Source of the DNA: Purpureocillium takamizusanense
Lineage: Eukaryota; Ascomycota; Sordariomycetes; Hypocreales; Ophiocordycipitaceae
NCBI RefSeq assembly: GCF_022605165.1
Contig: NC_063074.1
Location: 89,501 to 153,500, forward strand
Direction: 5' to 3'
DNA length: 64,000 nucleotides
The translations under genes and the position numbers were made by a program. The notes beneath the pieces are model-generated. The model was not told the DNA's origin. It saw only the letters and a list, made by a program, of their open reading frames with translations, and did not search any database. This document shows, piece by piece, positions 21,051-32,988 of the stretch; the first letter of the stretch is position 1, and each line of letters begins with the position of its first letter.

Positions 21051-23233
21051 CTACCAACCCACAGCGTCAACCTGCCCGTTTGTGCTGGCGGCCATGGAGG
21101 GGTCGCCCCAAGCGGGCGCGGCGGCGGGAGCGTCCCAGGATCCGGGCATGACATTGTTGGTATTAACCACGCTCGGCGCGGAGTTGTCCGTGCCTCCTGA
21201 GTCTCCCCACTGGGAGGCCGTCTTCGCGGGAGTGTCAGCCGTGTGGGCGTCGCCGCCCCAGCCGCCGGCGTTGTTGTTGTCGGCATGGTCGTTGTCGTTG
21301 CCCCAGCCGCTGTTTCCATTCGTCTCCCCGTTTTGGCCGTTGGAGGCGCTTCCCCAGCCTCCATCGTTGCCCGCGCCGTTGGTCTGCTGGGAGGAGTCCC
21401 AACCATGATTCTGATGATCAGTCGAACCCCACTGATTCTGTTGCTGGTCCGGGCTATTGTTCTGAGCATTGTTGCCCCATGCGCCTCCCGAAGACTTGCC
21501 AGCGCCGGTGTCACCTGGACCATCATTGCCCGGCACGGTTGCCTTCGCATCGGCATTCGAGCCGGCGGTTGCGTTTGCCTTGCTGGCTTGGCTGGCGTTG
21601 GATGGGACTCGACTGCCATACGTGCTGAAAGTTGACCTGGTCCGCTTGGGAAGATAGGGGTTATCGTGGCCCTGGAATGCCTACGACGGTTAGCAGGGAT
21701 GTTGGAGTGTCCTAACAGTATATCTCGCACCTGGAAGCCGCCTGGAGTGATATTGTTCTGCCCATCCTTGTCTCTGAGGTTGCTCGACGCTGTCCCACTC
21801 TTGTCCTCAACGAGGCTGAACACGCCCTGTGTTCCGGTTACATTGATGTCGGTAGCGGTGTTGTTGGCGGCGTAAGCGTTATTGGTGTTGACGTCGGGCT
21901 GCCATGGTCCATATGTGCCGGCTTGATAACCCGTCAAAAATCCGGGCGGGGGGTACATAGAGCCCCAAGCAGGCATCGGCATGCCTTGGGTGACGGGTTC
22001 GTTGCCACCGCTCTGTTGGGGCGGTGCCTGGTTGAAGCCATGATAGTATGGGTTATGGAGAGGATGAGGCATGCCGATGGGCAGTGGACGAGCAGAGGCA
22101 TCGCGGCGTGGGTATAAGCCTTGAGAGTAGTGGTTTCCATACACGGGTCCGTGATAGACCCGAAGAACGCCGTGCTCGGGATCATAATAGGCATTTGGTG
22201 GCGGGTCTTCAGGGCCCTCGATGACCTTCTCGGTTTGTACAACTTCTGCTCGGATCGGCTCAATAAGATGCGGACGGCGGGGGTGTGGCTTGAGATAAGC
22301 CTCGGGGTAGTCACCCTTCTTGTTGTCATGTCGCTGCTTACCAACCTCGTTTCTCTTTTCAGAATCCTTTTGTTTCTTTTTTGATTCCGTCTTTGCGGAT
22401 TTGGATGGCTGTTCCTTGCTGTGTTGAGGTTCCTGTTTCTTCTGAGCCTTCTGTCCCTTGTCGCTGCTTGCTTGCGGCTGCTTCCCACTGCCCTTCTTGC
22501 TGGCTTTCTGCTTATTCTTCGCATTGTCTTTACTCGGAGGAGCATCCGATTCGTCTGCACTCGTCCTGCCGGTGTCAGAGGCCTCGTCATCGGCCTCCGA
22601 CGCATCATTCTTCTCTTTGGCCGCGGTGTCGGCATCCTTGCGGGGCTTTGCCTGCTTGCCGTGTTTTTTGCCTTTGCGGGTGCTGTCAGTACTTGACTGA
22701 GATGCTTCCGAATCGCTCGCACATTGCTTCTCTGAATCCTTGGCGTTGGAGCCGGCTCTTTTGCGGCGTTGTGCGCATTTGGCACACTTGGATGAGCCTT
22801 CGGTGTCAGAACTGGCCTCGGATGTCGACTGGTCCGTTCCATTCTTGTCTGGGTCGGACGTCTTCTCTGGCGCCGTGTCGGAGCTCTCGCTGTCGGCGGC
22901 GCCGTCCTTTGAGGATGGGTCGGTATCAGACTCAGTCACGACGGTGGCCGTCTTCTTCAGGGCAGACTTCTTTGGGGTGTCCTCGAAGCGGACCTTTTTG
23001 ACAATGACGTCTGGCTCTTGACGCGATGAGACGCGGCTTGTGCGAGGGTACGTGACTTTGAGGCTGTCCTCTTCCGTCTCGTCGTCGGTAGTGATCTCAA
23101 CCCTAACGACTTTGCGCTGTGGTGGTGGCTGAGGCGGATTGCGAGGGCCGAGAGCGTCTTCAATGCTGATGCCGCACACCCACTCCGAGAAGGTGGCGGG
23201 ATACTTGCCGCCGAGGCCCTTGCGCTGCGTCAT
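21051..23233 (-). CDS. Low-complexity protein with charged middle and WG/GW-rich Asn/Gln tail
   Basis: Two exons, 23233-21731 and 21680-21051, linked in phase 0 by a 50-nt GTGCGA...CGTAG intron, encode 710 residues. The N-terminus (KYPATFSEWVCGISIEDAL) looks conserved. Residues about 70-330 are Lys/Ser/Asp/Glu-rich with one CAKC pair. Residues about 340-500 are Pro/Tyr/Gly-rich. The second exon is Asn/Gln/Gly-rich with about ten separate Trp residues in WG, GW or WD contexts, ending DAVGW. The frame is open above the chosen Met (to about 23575) without another good ATG, and a CAG lies just upstream of it, so an extra 5' exon is possible. I recognise no catalytic domain. Candidate roles are a prion-like assembly factor or an Argonaute-hook protein; both are inference. 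Confidence 0.65.
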
Positions 23234-23916
23234 GGCGTGGAAGGCGATGTCGGGCTTCCGCCTGCTTTGCTGTCTTGGTTGTAGTATCCGGTAGACGTGA
23301 GGTGCGTTTGGACGGGAGTACTTCGTTTGCGTGCTCGGTGCTTGAACAGAGCGTGGGCTGAGGATGGGGATGTCCGCCAGACTCCGCAGCCAGTCAGAGA
23401 CTGCATTGACACGGCGATATGAGGGGAGGGGAGGACACCATAGGAGAGTTGTGAACGGTGGCCGTTGAGGCTGAGGGGGCGGTCGAGGTAAGTGTACGAG
23501 GAGATGGGTAAACAGAGCAGAGGGGCAAAGAGGAGAGGGTGCAGGGCGGAGGAGGAGGAGGAGAAGTAGGCCCAAGGATGCCTAGGCAACGTCGAGAGGC
23601 GTTCAGTCACTCGCTCTGCGTCCCCACGGCACGGCTCAGCGCACGGCGCAGTACAGCCTGCACAGCACAGCACAGCCAGAAGACACAGCACTGAGAATGG
23701 AGACTGAGGTGAGGAGGGGAGAGGCGGAGGGGCCTTGAGGCACCTAGAGCACGCGAGCACAGTGGACTGCAAATTGCTTAGGCGGTACCTTAATCAAAGA
23801 AATTGAGATTGGCGACCTGTGGAAATCGTCTTCAGGTGGCCCAGACGCTGCGTTGACGCATGGAAAGAAAAGGAAGGCGCCCGTATGGGGCTCTGTCGCT
23901 CCTGCCGCTCGTTCGC
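23234..23916. other. spacer/promoter of the WG-rich gene
   Basis: Upstream of the WG-rich gene and downstream of the dephospho-CoA kinase gene, both on the minus strand. The part up to about 23575 is open in the WG-gene frame and could hold an unrecognised 5' exon. Confidence 0.5.
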
Positions 23917-24744
23917 TCACAGCTTTGCCTTGGGCTCGGCTCTCTGCGACGCCTCCCAGCGCTTGTTGATCTCGACGTTCTGCCAGAACCTCCACGCGGC
24001 GACGATGAGGGCCAGCGGCGGGCACCCCAGCAGCGCCCAGGACCACCACTCGGGGCTCGCCTTGTGCATCTTGGCCATCTCTTCCTCGAGGCTCCGGGCC
24101 AGCTCCTCCTTGGGCCCGTCGTTCCACAGCACCACGCCCTTGCCCTCGCCGCGCGCCTCGCAGCGCCTCGCCTTGACGCGCACGTCGGTCTGGCTGAGGA
24201 CGCGGTTCTCGGCGTCCTCCCTGCTGAGGTGGGCGTCGCGGGCCATGAGGCGGCTCATCTGGGTGTCGGCCTTGGACACGGCGACGACCATGGTGACGCC
24301 GCAGAAGCGGTCCAGTCCGCTCTCAAACAGCAGCGGAATGTCGAGCACGACGGCCCAGTGGCCGCGTAGGTAGCAGCCGAGGACCGACTTGAACATCTCC
24401 TTGCGCACCGCGGGGTGCACGATGCCGTTGAGCACGGCGCGGTCCTTTTTGCGCTCGTCGCTGTCGCCAAAGACGCGCCGGCCCAGCACGGGGCGGTTCA
24501 GCGGCCGGCCCTTGCCGTCGGGTCCATTCTCGGGCATGGAGTCGGACGGCTCGACGAGCAGGTCCGGCGTGGTCGGACCAAAGTATTTGACGATGGCGTT
24601 GTAGCCGTTCGTGCCGGGCTCGACTACCTTGCGCGCCAGGATGTCGGCGTCGACAACGGGCAACGAGTGTGGCGGCGACGAGAGCAGCGACGAGACGGTC
24701 GACTTGCCCGTGGCAATGGAGCCCGTCAAGCCGATGAGGAGCAT
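23917..24744 (-). CDS. cab5: Dephospho-CoA kinase
   Basis: An intronless 275-residue frame from ATG 24744. The P-loop GLTGSIATGKST occupies residues 5-16. It is followed by DADILARKVVEPG (substrate and lid elements), IVHPAVRKEMF and LDIPLLFESGL, the diagnostic CoaE signature. The later RDAHLSREDAENRVLSQ corresponds to the conserved R-x-LS-x-E-A-x-x-R-IxxQ element. The enzyme phosphorylates the ribose 3'-hydroxyl of dephospho-CoA with ATP, the last step of CoA synthesis. The C-terminus carries a hydrophobic helix (LGCPPLALIVAAWRFW, about 238-253), as in other fungal Cab5 proteins, where it may tether the enzyme to a membrane. An insertion around residues 68-90 separates it from bacterial CoaE. 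Confidence 0.92.
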   Translation of the reverse strand: MLLIGLTGSIATGKSTVSSLLSSPPHSLPVVDADILARKVVEPGTNGYNAIVKYFGPTTPDLLVEPSDSMPENGPDGKGRPLNRPVLGRRVFGDSDERKKDRAVLNGIVHPAVRKEMFKSVLGCYLRGHWAVVLDIPLLFESGLDRFCGVTMVVAVSKADTQMSRLMARDAHLSREDAENRVLSQTDVRVKARRCEARGEGKGVVLWNDGPKEELARSLEEEMAKMHKASPEWWSWALLGCPPLALIVAAWRFWQNVEINKRWEASQRAEPKAKL

Positions 24745-25384
24745 GGTGTCTGCTCGCGCAGCGCAGCGCAGGCGATGAAGAGGAGGAGCTGTGAAGTGGA
24801 CGACGGTTTGCCGTTGCAGCCCGTGACGCAGGGCCGGCCTGGGTGGGGGTGGAATGATATGAGCCGAGAATGGACAGCCATTGGCCAGCAGCGATTAGCT
24901 TCCCGGTCGGAACTCGGGACAGCGCGATGTGCACATGGGAAGGGACGCCATGTATGCTTCGCACGCCATATTAATCGTTGTAGATTTGTTTAATGAAGCA
25001 TCATGTTTTGCAGCTTTTACATTGCTGCTCTGGCATCAGCTGTTTTGTTGTTTGCGATGCTGCAAAGGTGAACGCAGCAGCTCACGCCACAGAGGCAGCA
25101 CCAATGCACTATCTATACACGGGCCATTGACCCCCTCGTCGCGACACAGTGTCTGCGCGTTGAGAAATAACTTAATATGGCAGAAACGCATGCACTTCAA
25201 AGACTGTGCATGCCGACATGCATGATTGCATCCGCTTGCTGGTCACGAAACTACCAGCCCCTGCTCCGTGCGGCGCGGCAGGATTGGCAGTCAACAGGGC
25301 TGCTGCCACGACGCAGCCAGCATTCGTGGTCGCCCCTCGTCATATGAGACAAAGACCAGTATGGATGGAGATGGACCATCCTGG

Positions 25385-25403
25385 CACACACACACACACA
25401 CAC
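25385..25403. repeat. (CA)n microsatellite
   Basis: About nine CA units in the cab5/mannosidase divergent region. Confidence 0.9.
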
Positions 25404-25681
25404 GCGTGCAGCAAGGCCGCCCCCAAGATGCCTGAACCCCGGCCGACGCACGCTCAGTCAGACGCGACGCAACGGGAAAGAGTATGAGTCGATGAAAGTA
25501 CAAAGTAGTTTCGCCCAAAAGAACCTGCGTCGCGCCCGCCGGCTTGGCAGGCAATGCAGACTCATTCAATCAATCTGCACGGCGCATCACATTGTCAATT
25601 TACGGTTTGCCGAGCCGACCGATCGTTGCCGTTGGCGTTGCCGCCCCTGAAGTTCCAAGTTGCATTGGATGGATGAATGCA

Positions 25682-25706
25682 CACCACCACCACCACCACC
25701 ACCACC
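25682..25706. repeat. (CAC)8 microsatellite
   Basis: Trinucleotide run in non-coding DNA. It is open in several frames as poly-His or poly-Thr, but without coding context. Confidence 0.85.
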
Positions 25707-25806
25707 CCCACTGTAGAGGTGGTAGCTTCCCCGCTCCCTGCAGCGGGACGACGACCCGACGGGACCCTCCCACCCATCCTCCAGGGCACGGTTCCCCTAC
25801 ACCCCC

Positions 25807-25828
25807 CGCCGCCGCCGCCGCCGCCGCC
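25807..25828. repeat. (CCG)n microsatellite
   Basis: About seven CCG units, about 365 nt upstream of the mannosidase ATG. Confidence 0.85.
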
Positions 25829-26191
25829 AAGTTTACAGGTGCCATTCGGTGTCTTCGCCCCTCGAGGGAGCTCTGAAGGGGGGTAAGACTTGACGGGACG
25901 GGGTCCCAAGCTCCCGGGGCACCCCTGACGTCGCGCCGCCTCGTCGCCAGTTTGGGCAAGCAAGCACTCACTGCCCCGAGATACCTGGGGTTTCCCACTT
26001 CGGCGCGCGTAGACAACTTTCTGTGACATGACAACCCACCGCTTCTCAGGTACCAAGCTGCCAACCCGCCCGCCGTTGTGGCCCCCCGCTCGTGCTTCAT
26101 CGTCGCTCCTTTAGTTTCCTCCCGCGCAGCCAATGCTCCGTCTTGTTCGTTATAGTCGTCGTCGCCGTCGTCGTCCTGATCGTTGCACGCC

Positions 26192-28014
<1,823 letters not shown>

Positions 28015-29167
28015 AAACGAACGCGAGAGAGAGAGAGAGAGAAAGATGGAGAGAGCCTTGCGGTGCAGGACGTCGCGGAGGCGTTTGCGAGGTTTGTCTG
28101 CCAAGCCACCAGCTGGCCAGCCCACCGGCCACCGCCCGCTCAGCGGATCCAGAAACGGATGGGATGAGCGACGGCACGCCGAAAGAGAAGGATTGCATGG
28201 ATGAATAAATGAATGCATGCATGGCTGGCGATCGGGGCCTTTACATTGTGCACTCTACGTAGAGGAGGAGCAGGGACGACACGCGCGCAATAACCTGGTA
28301 TAGAGTCCCTCTCGGCCATTTCGTTGGATAGAAGCAGTACAAGGACCATGTCATGTACGTCAGACGACCGACCGACGGTGCTCGAGTCGACACGGACATG
28401 CGTTTTTGGATGACGGATGAATTGGGACAACTGGGAAAGTCGCATGGCAGGTCAGCACACAGATGAGAAGCTGCATCGTAGAAGCTTTCGTGACCAGATT
28501 GTGTGTGCATTGTGTCCCAGGGCCGCCGCCTGTCTGCCCCTCCCCGTATGTACCGAAAGTAGCAAGAAAGACGCCGGGGGGGGAAAAGACAGGACGTGGG
28601 GAAACAACCAAACAACCCATGGGTATCTATCCCCTCGGGCAATCACAGAGTTCCTTGTCCTCCCAAATGTATGACCTCTCATGTACAGTTATCTCATTGC
28701 TTCTGTCCAGCATACGTCCGTCCGTGGCTCGTTCACCAGCATTACAACGAAGCCCGGCGGAACCTGCTTTTCGACTTGGCAGGGATGGGCGCTTTTGGCC
28801 ACTTTGTCCTGTGTCTGTCTTCTTTCCTCTTTTGTAGACAGAACATTGTGGTACCGGTGGCGGGGAGGGGGCTTGTCGTCAGCAGCCCCGAGACGACGGT
28901 TGAAAAGCTGGACGAAAGAGGTTAACGGGCATGAAACATTTGAGACGGGGGCCTCTTGCCCAGCGCATACCGAGATTCTGGTCATTGAGCACGATATTTG
29001 ACTGTGCCTTATGGCACCTTGACTGGAAGGGCGGGTCCGGGACTCTGAACAAGACCAAGTTAACCACAGGATCCGAGCGAACTTGGACACCGGCGCGTCA
29101 AATCCAGGGCCAAACTCACAGATCTCAGGAGTAGGCCAGGCGGCGCCTATGGACGGCGTACGTACGC
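28015..29167. other. convergent spacer, 1.15 kb
   Basis: Between the mannosidase gene and the Pro/Gln-rich gene. It starts with a GA run (about 28025-28041) immediately after the mannosidase stop. No gene is supported. Confidence 0.6.
28025..28041. repeat. (GA)8 microsatellite
   Basis: Dinucleotide run beginning about 10 nt after the mannosidase stop codon, in its 3' UTR. Confidence 0.85.
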
Positions 29168-30709
29168 TCAGTCGGGCAGACGCACGGCGTAGAACCAGCC
29201 CTCATCCGTCACGTACCAGCGGCAGGGGATCTGGTCAATGGAATAGCGGCTGCGCTGGGTCCAGTTGCCGTCGATCTCGCGCACCCAGTAGAAGCGGCTG
29301 GGGTCGTCGTCGCCGGGCTTCATGTCCTGGGGCTCGAAGAGCTTGTTGTTGTAGGCGAACTGCACCTGGTGCAGCACTTCCTCCTGAGGCGTGCGGCCCA
29401 GGCCTGGAACCTCGTTGGGAACGGGGGCACCTGCGATCAAGGCTGCGGGCGCAACGGCGGGGGCGGCCTGCATCACGGTGGGCATCGGCTGCCCGGCCGG
29501 GCCCGCCGTGATGGGATAGTACGACTGACCATTGATCATGACAGGCTGACCGGGAAGCTGTGGCTGACCGGCGGGAAAGGGGGCCACGAGTTGGTGAGGC
29601 ACGCCCTGGTAGACGACGTAGCCGGGCTGGCCAACGGGGACCGTGCCGGGGACATGCTGCGGCTGCAAGCGGATGTTAGCTGAGACTCTCGTCTGGTTCT
29701 TGAATTTGACGCGGGCGTGTGCACGAGGCGCAGGGGAAGCGAACGCGAACGACGCTCTGCTAGGGCGACCACTCGGCCTGTGCAAGCTTGAGGCATGCCG
29801 GACACGGGACCGGGAACACCACGAGGGCAGCAAACGGGCAGAGGCACTTGCATGATAAGGAACGCCGTTGACAAGCACAGCCCCATGCTGATAAGCACCA
29901 ATCACCGCAGCAGCAGAGGCGACGGGGAGGGCATGCTGGTTTTGATAGACGACGGAAATGGAGGGGAGGTGGTGACCGACATGAGCACCAGGCTGGACGT
30001 GGACGGCGTACGCCGGACCGCCACCGCCCATCATGCCAGGAGCGGCATCGTAGCGAGGCACGTAGACGTGCTGCATGGGGCCGTTGCTATTGTCCGGAAC
30101 GGGAGGCTGGTAATTGAGGCCCTCGGTGGGCGGCACGGGGCCCGTGGCCGCGACGTAGGGGATGCTCATGGTAGTGGTAGTGCCCGGCACCTGCTGCTGG
30201 TGCACGTGGATGGGCTGGCCGTTGTAGTATGAAGCCCCGGCGAAGACGCCGCCACCTTGAGAATGATACAGCTGGTTCTGGACGTACGGTCCCGGGCCGC
30301 TCAGGCTACGGGTCGGGTCCGCAGAGGTGTACCACTGCTGAGGCAGAGCAGTCGAGGCGGCGTAGGCAGAGCCGGGAGGCGCACCGACGGCGGGGAAGCT
30401 GCTCGGCTGGCAGTCCTTGGGCGGCTCGCTCTTGGCCTGATGGGCGTTGACGGCAGTGCCGTTGCTGCTGCCGCCACCGCTGCCAGTCGCGGGCTTGGAG
30501 TAGTTGGTGGTGGTGTTGTTGGTATTGTTGCCGCCGGCCGAGGCGCCCGGTGCGATCTCTTGGGCGAAGCGAACGTGGGCAGGGCGCGCAGAGGGAGCAA
30601 CGGACTCGACGTAGGGAGGGACGTAGTTGAAGGAACGAAGGCGGCGGATGCGCTTCTGGGGATCAGTGGCGGCGGCGGCGTCTCCTCCTGCTGCTGCGGC
30701 CTCGGGCAT
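29168..30709 (-). CDS. Pro/Gln/Gly-rich protein with conserved C-terminal W-rich block
   Basis: Start ATG at 30709, stop TGA at 29168. The best model has two exons, 30709-29852 and 29662-29168, giving 450 residues. The 189-nt intron between them starts GCAAGT and ends TTGCAG with a GCTAAC branch site: a GC-AG intron whose length is a multiple of three and which lacks stops. Retention would add 63 residues, Arg/Ala/Ser-rich and unlike the flanks. The N-terminus is Ala-rich, and the middle is rich in Tyr, Gln, Pro, Gly and Val. The C-terminal block (RFYWVREIDGNWTQR, then PCRWYVTDEGWFYAVRL) looks structured and conserved. I do not recognise the family. Its low-complexity body with a terminal folded domain resembles other uncharacterised Sordariomycete proteins. 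Confidence 0.72.
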   Translation of the reverse strand: MPEAAAAGGDAAAATDPQKRIRRLRSFNYVPPYVESVAPSARPAHVRFAQEIAPGASAGGNNTNNTTTNYSKPATGSGGGSSNGTAVNAHQAKSEPPKDCQPSSFPAVGAPPGSAYAASTALPQQWYTSADPTRSLSGPGPYVQNQLYHSQGGGVFAGASYYNGQPIHVHQQQVPGTTTTMSIPYVAATGPVPPTEGLNYQPPVPDNSNGPMQHVYVPRYDAAPGMMGGGGPAYAVHVQPGAHVGHHLPSISVVYQNQHALPVASAAAVIGAYQHGAVLVNGVPYHASASARLLPSWCSRSRVRHASSLHRPSGRPSRASFAFASPAPRAHARVKFKNQTRVSANIRLQPQHVPGTVPVGQPGYVVYQGVPHQLVAPFPAGQPQLPGQPVMINGQSYYPITAGPAGQPMPTVMQAAPAVAPAALIAGAPVPNEVPGLGRTPQEEVLHQVQFAYNNKLFEPQDMKPGDDDPSRFYWVREIDGNWTQRSRYSIDQIPCRWYVTDEGWFYAVRLPD

Positions 30710-31385
30710 GGCTGGCGGCGAGCAGGCGGGGGGTTCTTGAAGTCGCCCTTTTTTGTAGCCACGCGTGTCCTTCCTTCCCGAGTACGGGAGAGTGGCTGCA
30801 GACGCGTGTGGGGGTAGAAAGGGGAGACCTTGACGATAAGACGAGAGAGTGTGTGTGGGTAGACGCAGAAGTGAATGTGAATCTGTGATGCTCGGCACGC
30901 CTGTTGAAACAAGGGGCCGCGTGCAAGACGAGAGGGACGGGTTCGCGATGCCGGTGCGCGCCCCTTCTCCGCGCGGTGGTGTAAGAAGGATAAAAAACCA
31001 AAGCCTTGCGGACGCAAGGAAGAGAGAGATGTAGGTAAGGAAAAGGTGCGCGGTGCGTTGCGGGCGGACGTGGCGGCTGGTTGCCCTGGGGGGCACGGGC
31101 AGCTGGCGGCCAAGTGCCAGGCAGCTCGGCTCTGTTCGTTCACGCACCTCACCCCCCAACAAGCACCTACTGGAGGGGAGCCACAGCCACTCAGCGTGTG
31201 TGTTTTGCTAAGGTACCTAAGGTAGTAGCTCAGCCCTGGCAACGCCACGCCGGCCAGAGAACGAGAGGTGTTGCTTGAAAACCCAAAAAGCCAACACGGC
31301 ACAAGACCACGCCAAGGAAAGCCTGGGAAGTGCATTGACAGAATGAAAAAGGGACGGGAAGAGCCTGGAGGCCGCCAAAACTCAC
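30710..31385. other. 5' region of the Pro/Gln-rich gene
   Basis: On the minus strand this is C/T-rich leader-like sequence upstream of ATG 30709. It would also contain the downstream exons of the orphan exon at 31386-31550, but none is evident. Confidence 0.45.
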
Positions 31386-31550
31386 AATCCGCTGCAGCAC
31401 CCACGAGTTCCCGTCGTACGCCCACGTCGAGTGCTCGGGCATCGAGTCGAGCGGGTCGTCGTACTGCGTCCACGTCCACGGGAAACATGGCAGGCACATT
31501 GTGCCCCTTTTAGCAGTCTCTTGTGCGAGTTTCTCCTTGTCGAGGCGGAG
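31386..31550 (-). CDS. Orphan putative coding exon, unrecognised
   Basis: On the minus strand the 55 codons from 31550 to 31386 follow an ATAG (possible 3' splice site) and end at a perfect GTGAGT. An in-frame ATG lies at 31499. From that ATG, 35 of 38 codons end in G or C, as in the confirmed exons here. GC3 drops abruptly after the GTGAGT, although the frame stays open to 31230. The peptide (MCLPCFPWTWTQ..., then PEHSTWAYDGNSWVLQRI) looks like folded protein. I could not place confident neighbouring exons. A 3' site before GGCTGA near 31236 would end it after one more residue. It could be a small gene, a 5' exon of the next minus-strand gene, or a fragment. Confidence 0.35.
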
Positions 31551-32181
31551 CTATCGAGAGTGGCACGCGCGGGATTGATTTCCAGGGTAAAACGTATTTG
31601 TCGTCGTCTCCAGCTGCCCTGGAAACCGGGTAGCGGTTAGGATGGAAAGAGGGAAAAGCGTGCTTCTCGTTTGGGTGCTCGTCGAGCAGCACTGGGCCTG
31701 AGAGTGTTGCGAATCATCTGTGGCTCCTCCATTCACTGGGCCATGCGTCCGTCCCGTACACCGGGCTGCTCGAGCCCAGGCCCGGCACCAAGTCCACACA
31801 TGGCCGGCCCAAGTCGCGGTCCTGCGATCCAGGTGAGCGCACGCCATGCCCTTCCGTCCCTTGCTCGTTTAGTCACGTCATCGCAGAAACAGCCCCAACG
31901 TAGCGCCGCGCCGCGTTCAGCTCGTGTACAATCCGGGCCCATCATCACCACAAGACATCAAGACAAAGCCAACCCAATGACATGATATTGCAACCCCGAC
32001 GCCCCATCCTGTATGGTTTAATGCTCGCTGGCCAGTCACCTGATGTAATGTACACGTTCTGTTCATGGGAGGAGAGATCATCCATGAGCACCGCCATCGG
32101 CGCCACCAAAAATACACGTCTTCCGCTGACCCGCGCCTTCCCTTTTGATTTCCCCCCATCCGACTCGGCGATACAAGGGAA
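31551..32181. other. spacer between the orphan exon and the tim23 gene
   Basis: On the minus strand a plausible CCTAAC branch and TTTCCAG acceptor occur at about 31617-31650. They may belong to the same unknown gene as the exon at 31386-31550. Otherwise no coding signal is seen. Confidence 0.4.
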
Positions 32182-32988
32182 TTACAGGCTCTCGACGGGA
32201 GCCACAGGTTCGGGCACGGGGAAGAAAGTTCGTCGCGCAACCTGCACTCCATGTTAGCGGCCTGCGTTCATTGCGGGTTACAAGAGACGGAGGGGCAAAG
32301 GGGGTAAAGGGGTGTGGCATACCGCCCAGACACCAGCCACGGAACCGACGATGCCGCCAGAAATCATCATGGGGCGGAGACCCCGCGTGCTCTTAAACAC
32401 CATGCCGCTCAGCGCGCCCGCCAGCACGCTGTTGGCGGCGTCATGCTTGCCGCGGAGGCTGCCGACGAGGGAGTTGAGGCAGTTGTACACAATCGCGATG
32501 ACGCCGGCCGAGTTGCCGAGGAAGGGCCCGCGCCGGGTCACGGCGTTGAGCACCGAGTTGAGGCGCAGCTTGGGCGGCTGGCCGGCGGAGCGCCGCAGGC
32601 CCTCCTGCAGGCCCCAGGCGCCGCCTATCGACAGCGCCGTGAGGTATGTGATGCCCGTGCCGTAGCAAAGGTCGTCGGTGAAGCCGCGCGACGGCAGCAC
32701 CGACTGCCCGCCGGGGAGGTCCGACAGCGCCGAGTCCTCGAGCGTCAAGTACTCGAGCGTGTCCTTGTTGAGGCCCGCGAGCGGGTGTAGTTGTGACGGG
32801 TCGGCAAAGGTAGAGCTCTGGAGGAAGGACTCGACGCCCTGGCCCTGCGTCGGGTCGTACGTGGACGGCGGCGTGGCGTATGAGGTGGACGTGGGCTCCT
32901 GGTAGTGGTGCTGCTGCTGCTGTTGCTGCTGCTGCTGAGGGTGCGCAGGCTTGTTGCCGCCCGTGAGGGCGTTCCAGAGCGACGACAT
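32182..32988 (-). CDS. tim23: Tim23, mitochondrial inner-membrane import channel
   Basis: Two exons, 32988-32323 and 32241-32182, joined in phase 0 by an 81-nt intron (GTATGC, branch GCTAAC, CAG), give 241 residues. The N-terminus is hydrophilic with a nine-Gln run (about 32911-32939), corresponding to the intermembrane-space segment. Four hydrophobic segments typical of the Tim17/Tim22/Tim23 fold follow, containing GFTDDLCYGTGITYL, GGAWGLQEGL, GPFLGNSAGVIAIVYN and GMVFKSTRGLRPMMISGG. The second exon supplies only the last 19 residues, ending EPVAPVESL. Without splicing the frame would read through intron sequence (HTPLPPLPL). Tim23 forms the presequence translocase channel with Tim17 and Tim50. 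Confidence 0.9.

Larger units (their letters stand above)
24745..26191. other. divergent promoter region, 1.4 kb
   Basis: Separates cab5 (-) from the alpha-mannosidase gene (+). It contains three microsatellites: CA (about 25385-25403), CAC (about 25682-25706) and CCG (about 25807-25828). No gene is supported. Confidence 0.6.

Noticed and set aside
23234..23575. N-terminal extension of the WG-rich protein in the open frame
   Set aside because: It begins at TTG, encodes a Leu/Pro-rich run unlike the conserved-looking sequence after the Met at 23233, and has no ATG to support it; an upstream exon remains possible.
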